Below, one piece after another: positions 45,205-53,148 of a stretch of DNA of 64,000 nt. The stretch's first letter is position 1. Each line of letters starts with the position of its first letter. The stretch is from Imperialibacter sp. EC-SDR9. Its GTDB lineage: Bacteria > Bacteroidota > Bacteroidia > Cytophagales > Cyclobacteriaceae. Below the pieces are notes generated by a model that saw only the letters and a program-made list of their open reading frames with translations, did not search any database and was not told the DNA's origin. Location of the stretch: positions 310,001 to 374,000 of the forward strand of contig NZ_LR701637.1 in the NCBI RefSeq assembly GCF_902498805.1, read 5' to 3'. A program made the translations under genes and the position numbers.

Positions 45205-46628
45205 TGAAGAGGTTTGGTGTGGTAGTACCTGATGAAAGTCATCAGGTACTACAAAACCATTTACTGAGAGTAGATGGTCAAGAAGATTTGTGCTTTGCTA
45301 CCTATGTTCCAAGTACTGGTTCAAATCGCCACTCTGGTATCGTTCGTGAGATAATTTTACCAAATGAAGGTGAAAGGAAGGTTCACGGAAATGTCGGATT
45401 TCTTCCAACGTACTTTGAAAGAGCAATGCTCTTTGCAAGGAAACGCAAAGAGGGGCTAGTGTTTCTGCATTCACATCCTGTACCAGGCTGGCAGGGAATG
45501 AGTAATGATGATGTTATTGCGGAAGAAAGAATGGCACCAGCTGCCAATACTTTAACTGGTTTGCCTTTGATAGGCATGACGATTGGTACTGATGGGGCTT
45601 GGAGTGCACGTTTTTGGCTAAAGGACAGTGTCGAGAAAAGAAAGTTTAATAGGTATTGGTGCGAATCAGTAAGAGTCCTCAGTAAGAAGCTGAATATTAC
45701 TTTTAACGATGACCTCCTTCCACCTCAGTTTGATTCAAAGAAGCAGTTAAGGACAATTTCAGCTTGGGGCAGAAAAACCCAGGAGGATTTGTCAAGACTA
45801 AGGATTGGAATCGTGGGACTTGGGAGCGTTGGAAGCATTGTCGCTGAAGTATTGGCGAGAACAGGGTTTTCCAACTTTGTTCTGATTGACTTTGACACGG
45901 TTGAGGAGAAAAACTTGGATCGTACTAATGTTTTGAAGGCAGATGTTGGACGTGCGAAGGTGTTTGCTGTTGAGGAGGTTATAAGGCGTTCAGCAACATC
46001 GCCAACAATCCACATCGACTCCATTGAATACAGTATCTGCGAGAAGAACGGCTACCGCTCTGCGTTGGATTGCGATATTTTGTTCAGCTGTGTAGATCGG
46101 CCTTGGCCTCGTCAGATTCTTAATTTCATAGCCTATGCTCATATGATACCAGTGATAGATGGTGGTATCCTAGTGAGGACAAGTAGGGATAATACGAGAA
46201 TGATTGGAGCGGATTGGAAGGCTCAGACAGTTGGGTATAAGAGGCCGTGTTTGGAATGTTTAGGGCAGTATAAGACTGAAAATGCGAACTTGGAGAAGGA
46301 GGGTAAACTTGATGATCCTAGTTATCTGGCAGGTCTTGAGAAATCCCAATTCATTGACGCTCACGAAAACGTGTATGTTTTTAGTGCTAATGTGGCTTCC
46401 ATGGAAGTTCTGCAACTGCTTAATATGTTCATTGCGCCGTCAGGAATGGCAGACGTTGGCCAACAGATGTTTCATTTTGTTTCTGGTCAGTTAGATCAGG
46501 ATAAATCGAAAAACTGTAGTGTGGCTTGTTATTTTCAGGAAGTTGCCGGTAAGGGAGACCTTGCCAATATTACGGTTTATGGAGTTCATCCCGTTGCTGA
46601 AGCTGCGAGACTATCTCGATTGATTTAG
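45201..46628 (+). CDS. Fused JAMM deconjugase and E1-like ThiF enzyme
   Basis: 475 residues. The N-terminal JAB/MPN domain (about 1-150) has a complete JAMM zinc site, HSHP-x7-S-xx-D (His90, His92, Ser101, Asp104). The C-terminal ThiF/E1 domain (about 185-475) has the ATP loop GLGSVG (206-211), IDFDTVEEKNLDR (Asp230, Asp232, Arg241), and Cys350/Cys353 (PCLEC) with Cys439/Cys443 as a probable structural zinc site. Other cysteines (280, 291, 297) could carry the thioester. The enzyme would activate the ubiquitin-like protein and also trim or remove it. It starts within the E2 stop (4-nt overlap) and ends the operon. Confidence 0.9.
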   Translation: MMKRFGVVVPDESHQVLQNHLLRVDGQEDLCFATYVPSTGSNRHSGIVREIILPNEGERKVHGNVGFLPTYFERAMLFARKRKEGLVFLHSHPVPGWQGMSNDDVIAEERMAPAANTLTGLPLIGMTIGTDGAWSARFWLKDSVEKRKFNRYWCESVRVLSKKLNITFNDDLLPPQFDSKKQLRTISAWGRKTQEDLSRLRIGIVGLGSVGSIVAEVLARTGFSNFVLIDFDTVEEKNLDRTNVLKADVGRAKVFAVEEVIRRSATSPTIHIDSIEYSICEKNGYRSALDCDILFSCVDRPWPRQILNFIAYAHMIPVIDGGILVRTSRDNTRMIGADWKAQTVGYKRPCLECLGQYKTENANLEKEGKLDDPSYLAGLEKSQFIDAHENVYVFSANVASMEVLQLLNMFIAPSGMADVGQQMFHFVSGQLDQDKSKNCSVACYFQEVAGKGDLANITVYGVHPVAEAARLSRLI

Positions 46629-46635
46629 TATTGAA

Positions 46636-46677
46636 AGATAGTTTGGTGTAACTTTTTTATGCCAAACTGTCTTTTTT
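46636..46677 (+). terminator. Strong terminator of the ubiquitin-like operon
   Basis: 15-nt arms (46636-46650 and 46658-46672) pair fully if two G-U pairs are allowed, loop ACTTTTT, followed by TTTTTT. It starts 8 nt after the E1 stop and defines the right end of the operon. Confidence 0.9.
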
Positions 46678-46696
46678 AAAGGAACTGGTTTTCCTC

Positions 46697-47353
46697 TCAC
46701 AACTCCAACACCAACTCCTTCTTCTCAAACACCACTTTCCAGATCCCCCGCCATTCGCCCAGCTCGTACCCGGTGGCTTTGTCCTCAGGGTAAAGACCTT
46801 TGATTTTATCGGCTACTTCCTGGGTAAGCTCTTTACCCGGCGTGCCATGGCATTGGAGGCACAGCGCAGCGCCCATCATGATGGGTCGGGTGTAAATTAC
46901 CTGTGTGGAGTTGTCCTCCATGAACACTTCTTCCCTCGGTGCTTGTCCCTGCTCCACACTATAGGTGTAAGCTTCCATAATGGCTACTTCATCGTCAGTG
47001 GGGGCATCTTTCGGGTTTCGCCATTTGTTGCTCACTCTCCTGATGCTAGCATGGTTGGCTTTGGATAGCGAGTCCACCAGCGGAAAAGCATTGACATTGC
47101 AATACTCTACCGCTCCCAGTACGCCCTCCGACTCAATTTTTTTCATCAGGGTTTGAAGCAAAACCTTTTGTGCGGCATCGGTAATGGCCAGCCCCCTTTC
47201 TTTGGCTTTGTCAGTAATTTGAGACGGAAGCACATGTTTCACCTCCCTGTCTTCCATTTCCTTTTTTACTGCTTCACTATTCCCCTTATCCATGGGGCCG
47301 CAGCCGGAAGCAATCAGAAAGAAGGAAATGGAAAGGATTATCGGCGTTCTCAT
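46697..47353 (-). CDS. DUF3365 haem c lipoprotein
   Basis: 218 residues with a lipoprotein signal (Cys18 in ASGC). A single haem c motif CLQCH lies near residue 165 (MMGAALCLQCHGTPG), followed by LYPEDKATGYELGEWRGIWKV, typical of DUF3365 (Tll0287-like) sensor or electron-transfer domains. The earlier RRVSNKWRNPKDAPTDDE is also conserved in the family. It likely binds haem in the periplasm. It converges with the ubiquitin-like operon, shows ordinary chromosomal codon use, and marks the right border of the accessory segment. Confidence 0.9.
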   Translation of the reverse strand: MRTPIILSISFFLIASGCGPMDKGNSEAVKKEMEDREVKHVLPSQITDKAKERGLAITDAAQKVLLQTLMKKIESEGVLGAVEYCNVNAFPLVDSLSKANHASIRRVSNKWRNPKDAPTDDEVAIMEAYTYSVEQGQAPREEVFMEDNSTQVIYTRPIMMGAALCLQCHGTPGKELTQEVADKIKGLYPEDKATGYELGEWRGIWKVVFEKKELVLEL

Positions 47354-47443
47354 AGGTGGGTTGTCTAACGATCCGTTAAAATAACCACACTTAATCGAAA
47401 AAAGATCAGGGGTTTATTAATTTTGCAGCTTAATTTTTCAGGA

Positions 47444-48511
47444 ATGCTCGATAAACTAGAGGCCATCAAAAAGCGCTTTGAGGAAGTAAGCGACCTTATT
47501 GTTCAGCCCGATGCCATGGCTGACATGGCACAATACACCAAACTGCACAAGGAATACAAGGAGCTTAGCCGCATTGTTGCTAAGCTGGAGGAATATAAGA
47601 AGGTCAAGAACGACCTGAAGGGAGCCAAAGAACTGCTCAACAAAGAGAAGGATCCGGAACTCCGGGAAATGGCCAAGATGGAGATTGAAGAGCTTGAGCC
47701 AAAAGAGGAGGAGCTGGAGGAAGAGCTCAAGCAACTGCTGATTCCCAGAGACCCTAATGACAGCAAGAACGTTATTTTAGAAATACGAGGAGGTACCGGA
47801 GGCGACGAAGCAGCCATTTTTGCAGGCGATCTTTTCCGCATGTACCAGCGCTTTGCTGAGGAAAAAGGCTGGAAAATGAATGTACTTGATTTGACGGAAG
47901 GTACATCGGGCGGCTACAAAGAGATTATCGCTACCGTTTCTGGTGAAGATGTGTACGGCATGCTCAAGTTTGAGTCGGGTGTGCACAGGGTGCAAAGGGT
48001 GCCTGCGACAGAAACCCAGGGCAGAGTGCATACGTCAGCTGCTACCGTAGCTGTGCTCCCCGAAATGGAAGAAGTGGAGGTTAATATCGACATGAATGAC
48101 GTTCGGAAGGATACCTTCTGTTCTTCAGGTCCGGGTGGACAGTCGGTGAACACCACTTATTCGGCGATTCGTTTGACCCACATTCCCACAGGCATTGTGG
48201 TGAGCTGCCAGGATGAAAAGTCGCAGATCAAGAACTTCGAAAAAGCCCTGAAGGTATTGCGTTCACGGATTTACGAAGTGGAGCTGAAAAAGCACAATGA
48301 CGAAGTCGGAGCCCAACGCAAGTCGATGGTGGGTAGCGGCGACCGTTCTGATAAAATCCGCACCTACAACTACCCCCAAAGCCGGGTAACTGACCACAGG
48401 ATAGGGCTTACGGTTTATAACCTACCGTCAGTTATGGACGGCGATGTGGGGGAGTTTATTGAACAGTTGAGGATAGCCGAGCACTCGGAGAAACTGAAGG
48501 ATGGAGAATAA
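47444..48511 (+). CDS. prfA: Peptide chain release factor 1
   Basis: 355 residues from the ATG at 47444 (MLDKLEAIKKRFEEVSDLI), the conserved RF1 N-terminus; an in-frame ATG at 47423 adds seven residues. The catalytic GGQ is in SSGPGGQSVNTTYSAIRLTH. The N-terminal coiled coil and the C-terminal GLTVYNLPSVMDGDVGEFIE fit RF1 rather than RF2. It releases finished proteins at UAA and UAG stops. The gene is a core housekeeping gene. Confidence 0.97.
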   Translation: MLDKLEAIKKRFEEVSDLIVQPDAMADMAQYTKLHKEYKELSRIVAKLEEYKKVKNDLKGAKELLNKEKDPELREMAKMEIEELEPKEEELEEELKQLLIPRDPNDSKNVILEIRGGTGGDEAAIFAGDLFRMYQRFAEEKGWKMNVLDLTEGTSGGYKEIIATVSGEDVYGMLKFESGVHRVQRVPATETQGRVHTSAATVAVLPEMEEVEVNIDMNDVRKDTFCSSGPGGQSVNTTYSAIRLTHIPTGIVVSCQDEKSQIKNFEKALKVLRSRIYEVELKKHNDEVGAQRKSMVGSGDRSDKIRTYNYPQSRVTDHRIGLTVYNLPSVMDGDVGEFIEQLRIAEHSEKLKDGE

Positions 48512-48541
48512 TTCCACACTTCCATCGTTCAAAATGCACTT

Positions 48542-49939
48542 ATGTTGACTCGTCGACTCGTATGGCTGCTCATTCTTCCCCTTTGGTGGGCATGCACACC
48601 CGACGAAGAGGTTTTTTCTGAGCTTTCTGATGAGTCTCTTTACTTTTCTACCGACACGCTGTACTTCGACACGCTGCTGACCACCCAGTTGAGCCCGTCG
48701 TACAGGCTGCTGCTTTACAACCCCAACAAGAATGGAGTTATAGTGCCTGGGATCAGACTCAAACAGCTGGAAGGCTCTCCATTTGAGTTGACCATCAATG
48801 GCTTGTCGGGAAAGGCATTCAACAACATCAAAATCCTGGGCAAGGATAGCCTGCTCGTGTTGGTCAATGGCAGGCTACCCGTTACGGGTGAGGTCGAAGC
48901 GAAGAGAGTGCTGGACTACCTGGAAGTGGTAGGCACCACCCGTACCAATGTGGTGCTGGATGCCTGGGCGCAGGATGCGTCATACTACAAGGGGCTCAGT
49001 ATTATCGAAGAGGATCAAACCTGGGAAGCTGGTATGCCCTATGTTGTTTCAGACTCACTGGTTGTTGCCCCTGGTGTAACTTTAACTATTAAGGCAGGTG
49101 TTGAAGTGCTTATGCAACCGGGAGCCAAATTGTTTGTACTGGGCACGCTTATTACTGAGGGCACACCAGGCAAAAAAGTAGTCTTCAGAAATACCCGCAA
49201 CGACAGAGACTATCGGGAAGCTCCTGGCCAATGGGTAGGTATTTATTTCCTGGAGGGGAGTAAAGACAACTTCCTCAATCACACCGTCATCAAAAATGGG
49301 GAGGTAGGTTTGAGAATAGGTACGCCCGACGATGACGACATTCCTGATGTAGTGATTGCCAATAGTACCATTGGCAACATGTCGTCCGATGGCATTCTGG
49401 CCTTGACGAGTGATGTATACGCCTACAACACTGTCGTGTACAATGCGGCTCGTTATCTGGTAGCGAACGTGGCTGGCGGCAACTACCGCTACGAGCACTG
49501 CACTTTTTCCAATTACCCCTCCGACTTCTTTCGGGAAGACCCTTCGGTCATTTTCTCAGACAATATTTTGCTGGCAAATGAAGAGTTGTTTACGACGCCA
49601 TTGCAAGCACGGGTATTCAACAGCGTAATTTGGGGTACGCAGAAGGAGGAGATCGAGTTCAATACCGGGGGAGGCGCCAGCTTCATTTACCAGGTCGGCA
49701 ACAGTTTATTGAAAACAACCAACTCACTGCTGAACGCCAACAACAACCTGATCAACACGCCGCCAAAATTCTTCAACGAATTTTTGTACGACTATCGCCC
49801 TGATAGTTTATCGCCTCTTATCAACAAGGCAAAATACCTCAACATCGATCTCGATAACCTTGGGCACCAAAGAGACAGCCTTCCTGACATCGGGGCTTAT
49901 GAATGGGTACCCGGTCAAAAGGAAAACGAGGAAGGATGA
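48542..49939 (+). CDS. Beta-helix lipoprotein of unknown function
   Basis: 465 residues with a lipoprotein signal (Cys18 in WWAC). Residues of about 170-410 are a right-handed beta-helix, with short parallel strands such as PGVTLTIKAGVEVLMQPGAKLFVLG and TVIKNGEVGLRIG, and the end carries the choice-of-anchor DIGAYEW motif. No polysaccharide-lyase catalytic motif stands out, so it may bind surface polymers. It is 30 nt after prfA on the same strand. Confidence 0.8.
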   Translation: MLTRRLVWLLILPLWWACTPDEEVFSELSDESLYFSTDTLYFDTLLTTQLSPSYRLLLYNPNKNGVIVPGIRLKQLEGSPFELTINGLSGKAFNNIKILGKDSLLVLVNGRLPVTGEVEAKRVLDYLEVVGTTRTNVVLDAWAQDASYYKGLSIIEEDQTWEAGMPYVVSDSLVVAPGVTLTIKAGVEVLMQPGAKLFVLGTLITEGTPGKKVVFRNTRNDRDYREAPGQWVGIYFLEGSKDNFLNHTVIKNGEVGLRIGTPDDDDIPDVVIANSTIGNMSSDGILALTSDVYAYNTVVYNAARYLVANVAGGNYRYEHCTFSNYPSDFFREDPSVIFSDNILLANEELFTTPLQARVFNSVIWGTQKEEIEFNTGGGASFIYQVGNSLLKTTNSLLNANNNLINTPPKFFNEFLYDYRPDSLSPLINKAKYLNIDLDNLGHQRDSLPDIGAYEWVPGQKENEEG

Positions 49940-49946
49940 TCGTCAA

Positions 49947-49962
49947 GCCTGCGCAGGCAGGC
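49947..49962. repeat. GC-rich palindrome after the beta-helix gene
   Basis: GCCTGCGCAGGC (49947-49958) is a perfect 12-bp palindrome, followed by AGGC, starting 8 nt after the stop at 49939. It resembles short intergenic repeats seen in related genomes (from memory). No T-run follows, so it is not a typical terminator. Confidence 0.4.
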
Positions 49963-50083
49963 ATCTCAATAAATCACCCATTTTCACTGCAACATTGTTG
50001 GGGTGCTTCTAGCTAATCTTACAAGCGATCCGGCTCCCTGATACCCACGTTGGAAATCAATATATCAATCGTTACTATTAATC

Positions 50084-50509
50084 ATGGAATTTTTTCAAAA
50101 AGAGATAACGCTGAAGCCCTACCCAAGAGGGTTTCACCTTATTACCCGGGAGGTGTTGGCGCAGTTTCCCGAGCTGCAAAAAATCAGGCAAGGTGTGCTT
50201 CAGGTGTTTATTCAGCACACATCGGCCAGCCTCACGATCAATGAAAATGCAGACCCGACCGTTAGGGTAGACTTCGAAAGCCACTTCAACAAAATGGTAC
50301 CCGAAAGCGCACCCTACTACCGGCATACCATGGAAGGCCCCGACGACATGCCGGCACACATCAAAGCATCGTTGCTGGGAGCTTCCGTACAGCTCCCTGT
50401 TACCAATGGCAGGCTTAATACGGGCACCTGGCAGGGGATATATCTTTGCGAACACCGAAACTACGGTGGAAGTCGGCAGCTGGTGCTGAATGCCTGGGGA
50501 AACACATAA
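50084..50509 (+). CDS. YjbQ/UPF0047 family protein
   Basis: 141 residues, the usual family length. Landmarks are VFIQHTSASLTINENADP, the YRHTMEGPDDMPAHIKASLLG run with conserved His residues, and GTWQGIYLCEHRNYGG near the end. The trimeric family has weak thiamin-phosphate-synthase activity when tested, but its main role is not settled. It is a cytosolic protein, transcribed ahead of the thioredoxin/TPR gene. Confidence 0.92.
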   Translation: MEFFQKEITLKPYPRGFHLITREVLAQFPELQKIRQGVLQVFIQHTSASLTINENADPTVRVDFESHFNKMVPESAPYYRHTMEGPDDMPAHIKASLLGASVQLPVTNGRLNTGTWQGIYLCEHRNYGGSRQLVLNAWGNT

Positions 50510-50585
50510 GACAACCTTCAAAAGTGTTGGTTTCAGGAACTGTCGATGGCCGCATTTTTGTTAAATAGCCGGAAATAATTGAACC

Positions 50586-51368
50586 ATGGATTTTGACAAA
50601 GAAGTAATAGCGAAAAGTAAAGACGTGCCTGTGGTCGTTGACTTTTGGGCACCCTGGTGCGGACCCTGTCAGTTTTTAGGGCCGATCATAGAGGAACTGG
50701 CTGGTGAGGCCAAAGGCACCTGGGAATTAGTAAAAGTGAACTCAGATGAACACCAGCACCTGTCGGCGGAGTATGGCATCAAGGGCATTCCGGCAGTGAA
50801 AATGTTCCATAAGGGCGAGGTCGTTGCCGAATTTACAGGCGCACTTCCCAAACATGAAATTCAAAAATGGCTGGATCAATATTTGCCAAGCGAGGAAAAG
50901 GAGCTTTTGAGCCAGATAGAGCAGAAACTGATCGCTGGCGATGAGAACGCCCTGGGTGAATTGGAGAGTTTTATTATTGACTATCCGGCAAGTGATGAGG
51001 GGAGGATGCTGATGGCGAAGAGTATTGTTTTGCAGGATCCTTCCACGGCGAGAGAAGTGCTGTTAAAGGTGGTGAACAGAAATAAGTTCTTCGACGACAT
51101 GCAGCGACTTGAAGAAATGGCCAATTTTCTGGAAGCGGACATTTCTGTTGACAGTGCCGTCGGGAAAAAACTCGGAGCGGCGCAGGAGGCTTTTAGAAAC
51201 GATGACCCCGAAAGCGGCATCAGTCTGCTCATAGAAGCGGTTACGATCGACAAAGCGTTTATGGAGGAGCTGCCCAGAAGGGCGGCCGTCGCTTTCTTTC
51301 AGCTCATGGGTGCACAAAATGAGCTGACAAAAAAGTACCGGCGTAGATTCGATATGGCACTTTACTGA
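50586..51368 (+). CDS. Thioredoxin-TPR protein, CnoX/YbbN-like
   Basis: 260 residues without a signal peptide. The thioredoxin domain (1-105) has the active site WCGPC (Cys25-Cys28). Residues of about 110-260 are tetratricopeptide-type helices. This layout is that of YbbN/CnoX, a holdase and redox partner of GroEL that protects proteins under oxidative stress. Unlike the E. coli version, which lacks the classic CGPC, both active-site cysteines are present, so reductase activity is expected. It is followed by a strong terminator. Confidence 0.9.
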   Translation: MDFDKEVIAKSKDVPVVVDFWAPWCGPCQFLGPIIEELAGEAKGTWELVKVNSDEHQHLSAEYGIKGIPAVKMFHKGEVVAEFTGALPKHEIQKWLDQYLPSEEKELLSQIEQKLIAGDENALGELESFIIDYPASDEGRMLMAKSIVLQDPSTAREVLLKVVNRNKFFDDMQRLEEMANFLEADISVDSAVGKKLGAAQEAFRNDDPESGISLLIEAVTIDKAFMEELPRRAAVAFFQLMGAQNELTKKYRRRFDMALY

Positions 51369-51393
51369 CGAAGAGAGTGGAAATTAATAGCGA

Positions 51394-51420
51394 GCGGCCC
51401 TACCAGGTCGCTTTTTTTTT
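51394..51420 (+). terminator. Terminator after the thioredoxin-TPR gene
   Basis: GCGGCC (51394-51399) pairs with GGTCGC (51406-51411, one G-U pair) around loop CTACCA, followed by nine or more T residues. It separates this gene from the DUF4956 operon. Confidence 0.85.
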
Positions 51421-51477
51421 ACGTTAAGGATACATTACTTAGATGTTACGCTAGAGTAAATACGAACATAAGAATGT

Positions 51478-52155
51478 ATGCTTGAATTTTTTCCGGTGGA
51501 GCTTCAGTCGGGGTTTCCCACTTTCATTACAGCCATTTACACCTTGATGTGGGGCCTTGTTTTGGCTTCGCTCATCGCTATCACCCATAAAAAGACCTAC
51601 ACGGGTTTCGTTTATCCTGACCAATTTTTTATTTCGATGATCCTAGCCACGCTGGTATCCACCGCCGTAATGATGTCGATTGGCGACAGCCTGGCACGTG
51701 GCTTGGGCATTTTTGGAGCGCTGGCCATTATCCGGTTCAGAACCAGAATAGAGGAGCCTAAAAATCTGCTTTTTCTGTTTTCCACACTGGTTTTGGGGAT
51801 AGCACTGGGTGTTTACGGTTTTAGCATTGCTATATCCAGCACCTTCATGTTTTGCCTGGTGGCCTGGCTACTTCATTTTTTCGTTGAGAGAAAAAACCAG
51901 AAAGAGCGTTTTGCGCTGGTAGTGACAATGGAAACAATGGAGTTGGCCACACAAATAGAGCAAATTATAAAACCGCTGAGCCTGAAAATTCGGCTGGTGA
52001 GCCAGCAAAAAGGCAAGGAAGCCACCTGGCAGCTCGAGTGGCAGGTAGTTCGGGTAGCTGGGGAGGCAGCAACGTCTTTTTTGCAGCAGATGAGTGAGAT
52101 TGAAGGGGTTCTTCAGGTGAAATGGTCAAAATCAGGAAATTTGGTAAGAGTGTAA
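51478..52155 (+). CDS. DUF4956 membrane protein
   Basis: 225 residues with four membrane helices in the first 140 residues. The DUF4956 signature SIGDSLARGLGIFGALAIIRFRTRIEEPKN is complete, with conserved Arg/Glu residues after the third helix. The C-terminal cytosolic domain is ferredoxin-like in pattern. The family commonly neighbours CotH and VTC-type polyphosphate polymerase genes. Here it starts a four-gene run with HlyD-like, TolC-like and CotH genes; its stop abuts the next start with no gap. Confidence 0.85.
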   Translation: MLEFFPVELQSGFPTFITAIYTLMWGLVLASLIAITHKKTYTGFVYPDQFFISMILATLVSTAVMMSIGDSLARGLGIFGALAIIRFRTRIEEPKNLLFLFSTLVLGIALGVYGFSIAISSTFMFCLVAWLLHFFVERKNQKERFALVVTMETMELATQIEQIIKPLSLKIRLVSQQKGKEATWQLEWQVVRVAGEAATSFLQQMSEIEGVLQVKWSKSGNLVRV

Positions 52156-53148
52156 ATGAGCGTTCCAAAACAAAACTATTACGCATTCTATGTAACAATT
52201 GTGCTTCTGGCCGGGGCTCTCCTTTATTTCAGTCTGGACTATCCTGTGCGCAAAGCCAATCTATATGGCGTTGTGGAAAGCCCCAAGGTAAGACTTAACC
52301 ACCCACGTAAAGCTGTGATCCTTGAGGTGAATGTTACCCCTGGTCAAAAAGTTGAAAAAGGGGCTGTGCTGATGAGGCTTGAGTCGCAAGCCATCCTCGA
52401 CGACCTTCAAGACCTGGCCTATCAGGAAAGCAAGCTCGAAGCAACTAGCGAAAAGGAGCTTTTTGAGTTTGAAATTGAAAAAAATGAGCTCGCTCTGGAG
52501 CTGCAGCAGGAGCGCACTAAACGAGAGCAGGCTATCGCTGAAATCAAGATGGCAGAGAACCGGGACGCCTCCTGGCTAAAGAATTTCACTACTACCGAAC
52601 CAAAAGACACCACAAGCGCAGCAGCCTGGAAACTGGAGATTATTGAGCAAAATTTTGAGGCAAGCCTTTCGGAGAATAAGCTTAAGCAGTCGTTGCTGCT
52701 AAAAAAGAGGCAGCTGCAAGTAAAGGCTGTTGAAGCCAGCAGAGAAGAGCTGCTGCATGAGAAACAAAGACTGGAGGCAGAAAAGGCATCACTTGTGCTG
52801 TTGGCTCCTGCCAGCGGCATTGTCGACAATGTCTATTTTATGGAGGGTCAAACCGCCGATGGCTTTTCAGACCTGCTATCGTTGTTGCCTGACGAAAACA
52901 AGTTTGTGAGGGCATATATCACAGATCAGACCAATATTGTTGGCGACCTCTCCCGGGTGGTGGTGCAGTCTGCGCTGGAAACAGACAAGAAGACGACGGC
53001 AACCTATATCGGGTCAGGTGGTGTCGAAGTGCTGCCCACTATGATGCAACAGCTGCCGGTTCAGCAATCAGGCAAAGAGATCTTCTTCAAACTCGACAAC
53101 ACAAAAGGCTGGCTTCAGGGTGAAAAAGTATTGATTCTGGTACCATGA
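52156..53148 (+). CDS. HlyD/EmrA-like periplasmic adaptor
   Basis: 330 residues. One N-terminal membrane helix (about 9-28) is followed by a lipoyl half-motif (VRLNHPRKAVILEVNVTPGQKVEKG), a long coiled coil of about residues 75-210, the second half (LVLLAPASGIVDNVYFMEGQ), and a barrel domain. This is the membrane-fusion adaptor of a tripartite exporter. It abuts the DUF4956 gene and overlaps the TolC-like gene by 4 nt. No ABC or RND pump gene is in the run. Confidence 0.88.
   Translation: MSVPKQNYYAFYVTIVLLAGALLYFSLDYPVRKANLYGVVESPKVRLNHPRKAVILEVNVTPGQKVEKGAVLMRLESQAILDDLQDLAYQESKLEATSEKELFEFEIEKNELALELQQERTKREQAIAEIKMAENRDASWLKNFTTTEPKDTTSAAAWKLEIIEQNFEASLSENKLKQSLLLKKRQLQVKAVEASREELLHEKQRLEAEKASLVLLAPASGIVDNVYFMEGQTADGFSDLLSLLPDENKFVRAYITDQTNIVGDLSRVVVQSALETDKKTTATYIGSGGVEVLPTMMQQLPVQQSGKEIFFKLDNTKGWLQGEKVLILVP

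Noticed and set aside
44366-46628. Reading the ThiF-like gene as a moeB/thiF cofactor-synthesis gene
   Set aside because: The fused JAMM domain and the two upstream genes (two-domain ubiquitin-like protein and E2-like protein) fit conjugation, and no molybdopterin or thiamin genes are nearby.
47503-47841. Serine-rich open frame antisense to prfA
   Set aside because: Low-complexity shadow of the glutamate- and leucine-rich prfA coiled coil.
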